This document shows positions 9,945 to 17,182 of a DNA stretch of 64,000 bases, piece by piece. Location: positions 1-64,000 of the forward strand of contig NZ_WLVL01000023.1 of assembly GCF_009707125.1 (NCBI RefSeq), in the 5' to 3' direction. Each line of letters opens with the position of its first letter. The first letter of the stretch is position 1. Source of the stretch: Arsenicicoccus cauae (lineage in GTDB: Bacteria; Actinomycetota; Actinomycetes; Actinomycetales; Dermatophilaceae). A program made the position numbers and the translations under genes. The notes under the pieces were generated by a model, which worked only from the letters and a program-made list of their open reading frames with translations, made no database searches and had not been told where the DNA came from.

Positions 9945-10050
9945 CGATCCGCGTGGTCGCCCTCAGCGCGGGGCTACGGCCCACGTCGGCCACCGCCGCT
10001 TGGCCGACCTGCTGCTGACGGCCTGCGAGGAGCATCTGGGGCCGCGGCAG
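9941..10050 (+). pseudogene. Frameshifted, truncated NADPH-dependent FMN reductase remnant
   Basis: ATG 9941 overlaps the permease stop and opens MTIRVVALSAGLRPTSAT, a good match to the N-terminus of MsuE/SsuE-like FMN reductases (VVxSAGLxxPSxT). The frame then ends at TGA 10016-10018. One base off, the next frame reads RRLADLLLTACEEHLG, the expected following helix. A single-base shift at about 9995 therefore broke the gene, and no further family sequence is seen after about 10050, so the rest is deleted. An intact copy would have supplied reduced flavin to the upstream oxidoreductase. Confidence 0.6.
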
Positions 10051-10300
10051 GAGCACCTCCCGGTCGCGGAAGACGTCCGGACCGGCTGCACGTGGCCCCG
10101 ACCAGCGTCCTCGCCGCACCCCCGGACTGGTCGGAGGACGGCTCGGTCCTCCCGGACCTGCCCCCGGACTTGCTCACAGGCTCGGGGGACGCCGAGGCTC
10201 CGAACAGGGGAGAGTGTGAGATGCATCCTTCCTTTTATCGGTGCGACCAGGCACACTCGCCCCAAAGCTACCCATGGGTCACCCCCGCACCCACCCTCGA
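10051..10300. other. Gap between the ABC cluster and fadD
   Basis: No convincing gene is seen here. Short open frames exist but lack recognisable domains and proper starts; this looks like decayed sequence left by the FMN reductase deletion. Part of it (10222-10240, TTCCTTTTATCG) is AT-rich relative to its surroundings and may hold the fadD promoter, but no clear -35/-10 pair could be chosen. Confidence 0.4.
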
Positions 10301-10315
10301 CGTGGAGGAGAAGTC

Positions 10316-12160
10316 ATGCCGTTGCTGTCCGCCAAGGACGAGAAGGTCGACTGGGCCGTCATCGACAACCGGATGGAGAGCGTCGCGCACGTCTTCCGTG
10401 ACCGGGCGGCCAGGACGCCCGACGGAGCCGGGTTCCAGCACTTCCGCGGTGACGAGCTGCAGACGCTGACCTGGAGGCAGGTCAAGGAGCGTGCCTACGA
10501 CCTCGCCGCCGGGCTCATCGTCCTCGGCGTCCAGCACGAGGACCGGGTGGCCGTGGCGTCGACCACCCGCCTGGAGTGGGCCCTGGCGGACCTGGCCATC
10601 ATGTGCAGCGGCACCGCGACGAGCACCGTCTACCCGACGACCATCGCCAGCGAGGTCGCGTTCATCATCGCCGACTCGGGCAGCAGGGTCGTCTTCGCCG
10701 AGGACGACACCCAGGTCGCCAAGGTCCGCGAGCAGCGCGACCAGCTCCCCGACGTGATCAAGGTCGTGACCTTCGACGGGACCTCGGACGGGGACTGGGT
10801 CATCACCCTCGACGAGCTCGCCGAGCTCGGGCGGGCGGCGCTCGCGGAGGACCCCGACCTGGTCGACCGGCGCATCGACGGGATCTCCCGCGACCACATG
10901 GCCACGCTCATCTACACCTCCGGCACGACGGGCCGGCCCAAGGGCGCGATCCTTACCCACGACTGCATCGTCTACGAGGGCGCCGCCGTCGACGCGGTGC
11001 AGCTCGTCACCCAGGACGACCTGCAGTACCTCTGGCTGCCCCTCTCGCACGTCATGGGCAAGCTGCTGCTCGCGCTGTCCTTCCAGGTGGGGTTCCCCAC
11101 CTGCATCGACGGCCGCATCGACAAGATCGTCGAGAACATGGAGATCGTGAAGCCCACCTTCATGGGAGCGGCGCCCAGGATCTTCGAGAAGGCCTACGCC
11201 CGCATCAACACCGTCCTCATGGAGGGGTCGCCGCAGAAGGTCAAGATCGCGACCTGGGCCCTCGGGGTGGGGCGTCGGGTGGCCGAGCTGAAGGAGCGGG
11301 GCGAGCCGATCCCCGTCCCGCTGCGGCTGCAGCACCGCGTGGCGGACCGTCTGGTGCTCAGCAAGGTTCGCGCGCGCTTCGGCGGTCGGATCAAGTCCAT
11401 GGTGTCCGGTTCGGCCAAGCTGGACCCCGAGATCGCGCGCTGGTTCGCCTCCTGTGGTCTGCTCATCATCGAGGGCTACGGCCTGTCCGAGACGAGCTCC
11501 GCGTCCTCTGTCAACCGGCCGACCCCAGGGAGCTACACCTTCGGCACGGTGGGGTGGCCGGTGCCGGGGACCCAGTTCAAGACCGGCGAGGACGGCGAGA
11601 TCCTGATGAAGGGCCCGGGCGTCATGCGCGGCTACCACAACGCCCCCGAGCTGACCGAGCAGGTCTTCACCGACGGGTGGTTCCACACCGGTGACATCGG
11701 CGAGATCGACGAGCGCGGCTTCGTCCGCATCACCGACCGCAAGAAGGACGTCTTCAAGACCTCCGCCGGCAAGTACGTCGCACCCTCGCAGATCGAGATC
11801 CAGTTCAAGGGCCTGTGCCCCTACGCGAGCCAGTTCATCGTCTACGGCAGCGAGCGCAACTACGTCACAGCTCTGGTGGCGCTGGACGAGGCCATGATCA
11901 TGCCCTGGGCCGAGGAGCACGGCCTCGCCGGCAGGACCTACGCCGAGGTGGTCGCCTCGCCCGAGGCGGAGCAGCTGATCCAGGGGTATGTCGACCGGCT
12001 CAACAGCGGGCTCAACCGCTGGGAGACGGTCAAGCGCTTCTCGATCCTGCCTCGCGACCTCACCGTGGAGGACGGGGAGCTGACCCCGAGCCTCAAGCTC
12101 AAGCGCAAGGTGGTCTCCGAGCGCTTCGCCGAGCAGGTCGAGAGCAACTACAGCACCTGA
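10316..12160 (+). CDS. fadD: Long-chain fatty-acid--CoA ligase
   Basis: A 614-residue adenylate-forming enzyme that activates fatty acids to acyl-AMP and then acyl-CoA. The AMP-binding signature YTSGTTGRPKGAIL lies near residue 200, followed by GYGLSETS and TGDIGEIDERGFVRITDRKK, with KTSAGKYVAP near the A10 lysine region. Length and motifs match the FadD15-like long-chain group of actinobacteria. The start ATG 10316 has a strong GGAGGAG site five bases upstream. It stands alone between the importer cluster and ribF and has its own promoter region. Confidence 0.9.
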   Translation: MPLLSAKDEKVDWAVIDNRMESVAHVFRDRAARTPDGAGFQHFRGDELQTLTWRQVKERAYDLAAGLIVLGVQHEDRVAVASTTRLEWALADLAIMCSGTATSTVYPTTIASEVAFIIADSGSRVVFAEDDTQVAKVREQRDQLPDVIKVVTFDGTSDGDWVITLDELAELGRAALAEDPDLVDRRIDGISRDHMATLIYTSGTTGRPKGAILTHDCIVYEGAAVDAVQLVTQDDLQYLWLPLSHVMGKLLLALSFQVGFPTCIDGRIDKIVENMEIVKPTFMGAAPRIFEKAYARINTVLMEGSPQKVKIATWALGVGRRVAELKERGEPIPVPLRLQHRVADRLVLSKVRARFGGRIKSMVSGSAKLDPEIARWFASCGLLIIEGYGLSETSSASSVNRPTPGSYTFGTVGWPVPGTQFKTGEDGEILMKGPGVMRGYHNAPELTEQVFTDGWFHTGDIGEIDERGFVRITDRKKDVFKTSAGKYVAPSQIEIQFKGLCPYASQFIVYGSERNYVTALVALDEAMIMPWAEEHGLAGRTYAEVVASPEAEQLIQGYVDRLNSGLNRWETVKRFSILPRDLTVEDGELTPSLKLKRKVVSERFAEQVESNYST

Positions 12161-12163
12161 CGA

Positions 12164-12249
12164 GGCGCTGGCGCGTCGGCCCAGCAGCTTGGTCACGTGT
12201 GGGTGGTCTGGGCGTGGCGCTGGCGCGTCGGCCCAGCAGCTTTGTCACG
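12164..12249 (+). repeat. 34-bp direct repeat, two copies, plus orphan coding-like tail
   Basis: Two copies of a 34-base sequence beginning GGCGCTGGCGCGTCGGCCCA lie at 12164-12197 and 12216-12249 and differ at one base. They fill the gap after fadD. The DNA that follows to 12389 has codon-like G/C periodicity and could be the 3' end of a lost gene (reads AEIAELRGSGRQEAAAY), ending in a TAG that is part of the ribF -10 element. No domain is recognised. Confidence 0.6.
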
Positions 12250-12398
12250 CATGGGCCGAGATCGCCGAGCTGCGTGGGTCGGGGAGGCAGGAGGCGGCGG
12301 CATACACGCAGGCGGTCTCCCTGCCCGCGGCACAGCGGCGGGCGCAGGTGCTGGCCGACGTGGGCCGGCGCCGTCGCCCGGGCGACTAGAGTTGGGAC

Positions 12399-13355
12399 GT
12401 GCATCGATGGAATGACCTGTCCCAGATCCCCGCGGACCTCGGCCCGACGGTCGTGACGCTGGGCAACTTCGACGGGGTCCACCGGGGGCACAAGGCGGTC
12501 CTGCAGGCGGTCCTGCAGCTGGCGTCCGAGCGCGGTGCGCAGACGGTGGCCGTGACCTTCGACCCCCACCCCGTCGCGGTGCTGCACCCGGAGCGTGCGC
12601 CCGCCCCCGTCACCTCCCTCGAGCACCGCCTCGACCTCATCGAGCACGTCGGCCTCGACGCGGTCCTCGTGCAGGAGTTCACCCGTGAGCTCGCCCAGAT
12701 GTCGCCTGAGGACTACGCCCGCACGGTCTTCGTCGACGCGTTGCACGCGTGCGCCGTGGTCGTCGGCGAGGACACCCGCTTCGGCCACAAGAACTCCGGC
12801 GACGCGGCGACGCTGCGCGAGCTCGGCGCCCGCTACGGCTTCGAGGTGCTGACCGTCGCCGACCTGGGGGAGGGGCAGCGCTGGTCCTCGAGCCTGGTCC
12901 GCCAACGGCTGGGCGACGGCGACGTGGCCGGGGCAGCAGCGGTGCTGGGGCGCCCGCATCGGGTGATGGGCACCGTCGTGCACGGCGACCACCGCGGTCG
13001 CGAGCTCGGCTACCCGACCGCCAACCTCACCCAGGACGCCGAGGGCATGATCCCGGCGGACGGCGTGTATGCCGGGTGGCTCACGCGGGTCGCCCTGGAC
13101 GACGACCAGGAACGCGTGCTGCCCGCCGCCATCTCTGTGGGGACCAACCCGACCTTCGAGGGCACGCAGCGGCGCGTCGAGGCCTATGTCCTCGACCGCA
13201 CCGACCTCGACCTCTATGGCGAGCAGGTGGCGGTCGAGTTCGTCGAGCGGCTGCGTCCCACGCTGAAGTTCGACTCCGTCGAGGAGCTGCTGAAAGTGAT
13301 GGCAGACGACGTGCAGCGCTGCCGCGAGGTGCTCTCCTCGATCGTGCCGGCCTGA
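12399..13355 (+). CDS. ribF: Bifunctional riboflavin kinase / FMN adenylyltransferase
   Basis: A 318-residue enzyme that phosphorylates riboflavin to FMN and adenylates FMN to FAD. The N-terminal nucleotidyltransferase shows TLGNFDGVHRGHKAVL (HxGH-type) and VTFDPHP. The C-terminal kinase domain shows VVHGDHRGRELGYPTANL and the GTNPTF block. Start is GTG 12399. The hexamer TAGAGT at 12387-12392 ends six bases before it and there is no ribosome site, so the transcript is probably leaderless. Ribosomal gene rpsO, often next in related genomes, is not present here. Confidence 0.96.
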   Translation: MHRWNDLSQIPADLGPTVVTLGNFDGVHRGHKAVLQAVLQLASERGAQTVAVTFDPHPVAVLHPERAPAPVTSLEHRLDLIEHVGLDAVLVQEFTRELAQMSPEDYARTVFVDALHACAVVVGEDTRFGHKNSGDAATLRELGARYGFEVLTVADLGEGQRWSSSLVRQRLGDGDVAGAAAVLGRPHRVMGTVVHGDHRGRELGYPTANLTQDAEGMIPADGVYAGWLTRVALDDDQERVLPAAISVGTNPTFEGTQRRVEAYVLDRTDLDLYGEQVAVEFVERLRPTLKFDSVEELLKVMADDVQRCREVLSSIVPA

Positions 13356-13435
13356 CCGTGCCGCTCGAGCGGCCGGGGCGTGGCGCGACGTGGTCCGTCC
13401 TCGCTCCGTTACCGGTGAGTAGGTAGGGTCGGCTC

Positions 13436-13954
13436 ATGCCGCTGCCCCGACGCCTCCCCCGCACCTACGCCGACCTGACCGCCTTCCTCGGGTCCGCCGA
13501 GGCCATGCGGAGACTCATGAACCTCTGGCCGCCGTTCCTGTGCTCCGGCATCCACATCATGGCGATCAGCGAGGACTTCCGCCACGTCGCCGTGCGCCTG
13601 CGCAAGCACCGGCTCACGGCCAACTACGTGGGGACGCAGTACGGCGGCTCGCTCTACTCCATGACCGACCCCTTCTGGATGCTGCTGGTGCTGCGCAACC
13701 TCGGCTCGGACTACGTGGTGTGGGACAGGGCCGCCGAGATCGAGTTCGTCTCGCCCGGCCGCACCGAGGTGTCCACCGAGTTCCGGCTCACCGACGCCCA
13801 TCTCGAGCAGATCCGCCACGAGACCGCGGGCGGCGACAAGTGCCTCGTGTGGTTCGACAACGAGGTCGTCGGGACCGACGGCACGGTGGTGGCCCGGGTG
13901 CGCAAGCAGGTCTATGTCCGGCGCAAGCGCGACCGGGGTCCCGTCACCGGCTGA
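13436..13954 (+). CDS. DUF4442 (hotdog-fold, thioesterase-like) protein
   Basis: A 172-residue protein of the DUF4442 family, which adopts a hotdog fold related to acyl-CoA thioesterases. Supporting segments are LMNLWPPFLCSGIHIMAIS, NYVGTQYGGSLYSMTDPFWML and the final VARVRKQVYVRRKR. Start ATG 13436 follows TAGGGT (13424-13429) by six bases, again a leaderless arrangement. The true substrate is unknown. It is a single-gene unit downstream of ribF. Confidence 0.78.
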   Translation: MPLPRRLPRTYADLTAFLGSAEAMRRLMNLWPPFLCSGIHIMAISEDFRHVAVRLRKHRLTANYVGTQYGGSLYSMTDPFWMLLVLRNLGSDYVVWDRAAEIEFVSPGRTEVSTEFRLTDAHLEQIRHETAGGDKCLVWFDNEVVGTDGTVVARVRKQVYVRRKRDRGPVTG

Positions 13955-13961
13955 ACGCCGC

Positions 13962-14224
13962 TCACGGGTTGGTCGCCGAGCTGACGATCAGCGCGATGCC
14001 GCCGCCCACCGACAGGACCGCGCGGACCGTGTCGGCCCGCGTCCACTCGGTGGGGTAGCCCCGCCACACCGGCCCCCCCACAGCACGGCCGCGCTCAGCG
14101 CCGCCGCGCCGACGATGTCTCCGAAGGATCGGCCACCGGTCGCAGGCCTCTCGGCGACCGAGTCGCCGGACGTCACGACCTTGTGGATCGGGGCGTGCGT
14201 CGGGTCCGGCTGCGGCGGCCACAC
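13962..14224 (-). pseudogene. Small two-TM membrane protein broken at a C7 run
   Basis: On the minus strand an ATG at 14224 opens a frame reading MWPPQPDPTHAPIHKVV and then FGDIVGAAALSAAVLWGG, a hydrophobic segment. After the run of seven C at 14073-14079 the sensible continuation (PVWRGYPTEW, then TVRAVLSVGGGIALIVSSATNP and a stop at 13962) is in another frame. One extra G in the coding strand would restore an 87-residue protein with two membrane segments. Either a sequencing error, a true null mutation or a slippery switch. It lies just downstream of the AAA+/TelA pair on the same strand. Confidence 0.5.
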
Positions 14225-14278
14225 CGAGGGGGAGGGCGTGACCAGACATCACTGGCAGGACACCCGGTCCGACCGAGG

Positions 14279-15871
14279 TCAGACCGTGAGATCGACCCCT
14301 TCGCGATCGTCCAGGTCCTCGGCCTCGATGGTGCGCAGCTGCTCGACGGAGGGGTCGTCCTCCTCACGCAACCGCCAGGCGTGCCGCCCGATGGCGCCCT
14401 CGAGCGTGTTGCGGGCGAACCGCCCGTTGCCGAAGGACTCCCCACGCGGCGTCGCGGCCAAGATCTCGCGGAAGCGCGTGATCGCGCCCTCGGACAGGTC
14501 GTAGTCATTCTTGGCCGACAGGTCCTTGATGATCCCCACGAGCTCGTCGTCGGTGTAGTCCTCGAACTCGATGACCGTGTTGAACCGGCTCTGCAGCCCG
14601 GGGTTGGTGCGGATGAACTCCGCCATCGGCTCGGGGTAACCGGCCACGATGACGACGAGGTCGGCGCGGTGGTCCTCCATCTCCTTGACGAGGGTGTCGA
14701 TGGCCTCCTTGCCGTACTGGTCGCCGTTGAGCGCGTAGGCCTCGTCGATGAACAGGACTCCGCCGAGCGCGGATCCGACGACCTCGGAGGTCTTGGTCGC
14801 GGTCTGCCCGAGGTAGCCCGCGACCAGCTCGGAGCGGTCGACCTCGACCAGCTGGCCCTTGCTCAGCAGACCGAGCGCGCGATAGATCCCACCGACCAGG
14901 CGGGCGACGGTGGTCTTGCCGGTGCCCGGGTTGCCGGTGAAGACGAGGTGGCGGGTCAGCGTGGCGGACCGCAGCCCGGCCTTCTCGCGCTTGGCCTCCA
15001 TCTGCAGCAGGGCGACCTGCCGGTGCACCTCGCGCTTGACCCGGGCGAGCCCGACCAGGGCATCGAGCTCGGCCAGCAGCTCGTCGACGGACTTCTCCGG
15101 CTCGGGAGGCGCCACCGGCTCGGCAGGCTCGCTCGGGCTGGTGGCAGCGGCGCCGGGGGCGGTCGGCCGCCCGGGGGCGCCGGGTGCGCCCGGGTCGGTC
15201 GGGGGAGGACCGGCCGGTATGCCGGGTGGCGTCGGCGGGGCGGGGTGGGGCGCATCGGCCACGGACGGGGGGCGCAGCCCGCGCAGCGCCTGCAGGGTCG
15301 CCGCCTCGAGCGCCCGCAGCTGCTCGCGCACGGAGTCGGACGACGAGGACGGGGACGACGTCGGCGCGGCGCCCCGCGGCGTGGGGGTGACCCCGGGTGG
15401 GGCCGGCGCGTCCGGCATACGGCCGGGTGGTGCTGTCCCCGCCCCGGGCCCCGGCGAGCCCGGTGCACCCGCCGCGGCCAGCTGGGCACCGGCGGAGGTC
15501 GTCGCGCGACCGACGGCGCCGGAGTCGGCACCCGGCACGGTGCACGCGGCCGTGGCGACCTCGGCGAGGGCGGACGCATAGGCCGCGGTGTGGAACGAGC
15601 CGTCGGCAAGCAGGCCCGTCAGCAGCGTCGACGGGGACGAGGCGAACCGACGACCGCGCGGCGCGTGCTCGAAGAACTCCGACGCCGACCGCCCGAGCTC
15701 GGCCGCCCAGGAGGCGTGGACGGTGCTGCCCGGGCGCGAGGTCTGGAGCACGGCGGCCGACATCGCCAGGCCCTCGTCGCGGACCTGCCCGGGGTCGAGC
15801 CCGGCCGTGCGACCCACCTCGACCAGGGCGTCGACCGACGCCCGCAGACCGCCGGGGGCCGACCCGCTCAC
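14279..15871 (-). CDS. CbxX/CfqX-type AAA+ ATPase
   Basis: A 530-residue AAA+ protein. The first 250 residues hold a helical region, then a Pro/Ala-rich linker. The C-terminal 260 residues are a CbxX-like AAA+ module: Walker A GNPGTGKTT, pore-like segment ELVAGYLGQTATKTSEVV, Walker B GGVLFIDEAYAL, and an arginine-finger-like block NPGLQSRFNTVIEFEDYTDDEL. Relatives include the rubisco activase CbbX and ESX protein EccA, but neither system is present here. The gene starts with ATGA overlapping the telA stop, so the two are co-translated, suggesting remodelling work linked to TelA. Confidence 0.82.
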   Translation of the reverse strand: MSGSAPGGLRASVDALVEVGRTAGLDPGQVRDEGLAMSAAVLQTSRPGSTVHASWAAELGRSASEFFEHAPRGRRFASSPSTLLTGLLADGSFHTAAYASALAEVATAACTVPGADSGAVGRATTSAGAQLAAAGAPGSPGPGAGTAPPGRMPDAPAPPGVTPTPRGAAPTSSPSSSSDSVREQLRALEAATLQALRGLRPPSVADAPHPAPPTPPGIPAGPPPTDPGAPGAPGRPTAPGAAATSPSEPAEPVAPPEPEKSVDELLAELDALVGLARVKREVHRQVALLQMEAKREKAGLRSATLTRHLVFTGNPGTGKTTVARLVGGIYRALGLLSKGQLVEVDRSELVAGYLGQTATKTSEVVGSALGGVLFIDEAYALNGDQYGKEAIDTLVKEMEDHRADLVVIVAGYPEPMAEFIRTNPGLQSRFNTVIEFEDYTDDELVGIIKDLSAKNDYDLSEGAITRFREILAATPRGESFGNGRFARNTLEGAIGRHAWRLREEDDPSVEQLRTIEAEDLDDREGVDLTV

Positions 15872-17088
15872 TGGCTGAGGTCGAGCGAGCCGGCGGCGCG
15901 GCGCTCGTCGGTCTGGCGGACGCGAGCGAGGTACTCCTGGCTCTTGGACACCTCGCCCTCGAGCGTGCCGATCGTGGTGGCCATGGTGTCCAGGGCCTCG
16001 TTGCGGAAGCTGTCGATGGCGTCCATGGTGGTGTAGATGTTCTGGAAGGCCGCCTGCAGCTGCGGCAGCCCGATCGTCGCGGACGCCGCCTGGCGCTGGA
16101 TCTCGACGGAGTTGTCGCGCAGCAGCTCGGAGGTGCGCTCGATCATCGTCGAGGTGGTCTGGTTGAGCGCGGTGATCTGCTCGAGGACGAGCTTCTGGTT
16201 GTTGAGGGCCTGGGCCACGATGACGGCCGTGCGCAGGGCGGAGACCGTGGTGGTGGAGGCACGGTCGACGCCCTTGATGAGCTCGATGTTGTTCTTGATG
16301 ACGATGTCGATGGCCAGGTAGTTCTGGATCGACACGGCCAGCTGGGTGAGCAGGTCCTGGTGCTTCTGGCGGACGTAGAAGAGCACGTCCTCGCGCAGGG
16401 CCTTGGCCTTGTCGGGGTCGCTGACGTCGAGCTCGGCGATCTGCGCCGCGACCTTGGCGTCGAGCCGCTCCGCGACGTAGATGTACTGGTTGAGCAGGCC
16501 CATCGTCGTCCAGAGCTGCTGCTTCTCCTGGTTGAGCGCGACGTTGTCCTGCTGCAGCTCGGCCTGGCCGTTCTTGAGGGCCTGGAGGATCCCGTCGAGG
16601 TGCCCCTGCGCGGACTCGTATCGCCGGAAGTAGTCGGTGACCTTGTCGCCGAAGGGGATCATCCCGAGGAACTTCTTGGAGCCGCGCGCCTGGCTGGGGT
16701 CGAGGTCCTCGACCGTGCGGCGCAGGTCCAGCAGCGTCTTGCCGACGCCCGACTCCTGCGACAGGCCCCCCTTCTGCAGGGCGGTGACGGGGGTCTTGAG
16801 CAGGCGGTTGGAGGTCTCGGCGGCCTTGCGGATCTCGGCGTCCCCCATCGTGCGCACGTCCGCCGCCTTGGCCTCGAACTCCGGCGACTTGGCCTGCGCG
16901 CCGGTCAGGGCCGAGAGGTAGTCGTCGACCTTGGCGTCCAGGCCCGGCATCGCCGACGGGTCGACCGCCGGGGCCATCTTGGGGGCCTGGGTGGCCTGCA
17001 CGGGCGCCGGGGCGGGCGGGGCCTCGAGGCGCAGGGCGGGCTCGGTGGCGGTGGCGGTCGCCGGAGGGGGCGTGAGCGGCTCGGTCAT
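15868..17088 (-). CDS. telA: TelA/KlaA family toxic-anion/stress resistance protein
   Basis: A 406-residue TelA-domain protein. Family members were named for tellurite resistance and are widespread with general envelope or chemical-stress roles. Recognisable blocks are NGQAELQQDNVALNQEKQQLW, YIYVAERLDAKVAAQI, LREDVLFYVRQKHQDLLTQL and NIELIKGVDRASTTTVSALR, mostly predicted coiled coil. The first 50 residues are Pro/Ala-rich. GAGGAG stands seven bases before the ATG at 17088. It is the first gene of a minus-strand pair with the AAA+ ATPase; the usual TerD or XpaC neighbours are absent. Confidence 0.88.
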   Translation of the reverse strand: MTEPLTPPPATATATEPALRLEAPPAPAPVQATQAPKMAPAVDPSAMPGLDAKVDDYLSALTGAQAKSPEFEAKAADVRTMGDAEIRKAAETSNRLLKTPVTALQKGGLSQESGVGKTLLDLRRTVEDLDPSQARGSKKFLGMIPFGDKVTDYFRRYESAQGHLDGILQALKNGQAELQQDNVALNQEKQQLWTTMGLLNQYIYVAERLDAKVAAQIAELDVSDPDKAKALREDVLFYVRQKHQDLLTQLAVSIQNYLAIDIVIKNNIELIKGVDRASTTTVSALRTAVIVAQALNNQKLVLEQITALNQTTSTMIERTSELLRDNSVEIQRQAASATIGLPQLQAAFQNIYTTMDAIDSFRNEALDTMATTIGTLEGEVSKSQEYLARVRQTDERRAAGSLDLSQ

Positions 17089-17182
17089 GGGGTCTCCTCG
17101 AACGGTCCGGTGGCGGTCTGGCTCCAGCCTGTCACGAGTCGACGAGTCCTGGGTGGACGTGGTCGTCTCTTACCCTGGAGTC

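Noticed and set aside
10268-12196. 642-codon open frame antisense to fadD
   Set aside because: Composition is the mirror of fadD codons; no family motif, and fadD has a strong ribosome site.
12189-12389. 66-codon frame between fadD and ribF as a real gene
   Set aside because: It begins inside the direct repeat, has no ribosome site or family match; noted only as a possible 3' gene remnant.
13361-13372. CCGCTCGAGCGG palindrome after ribF as a terminator
   Set aside because: The palindrome has no loop and no flanking stem, so it would be a weak hairpin at best.
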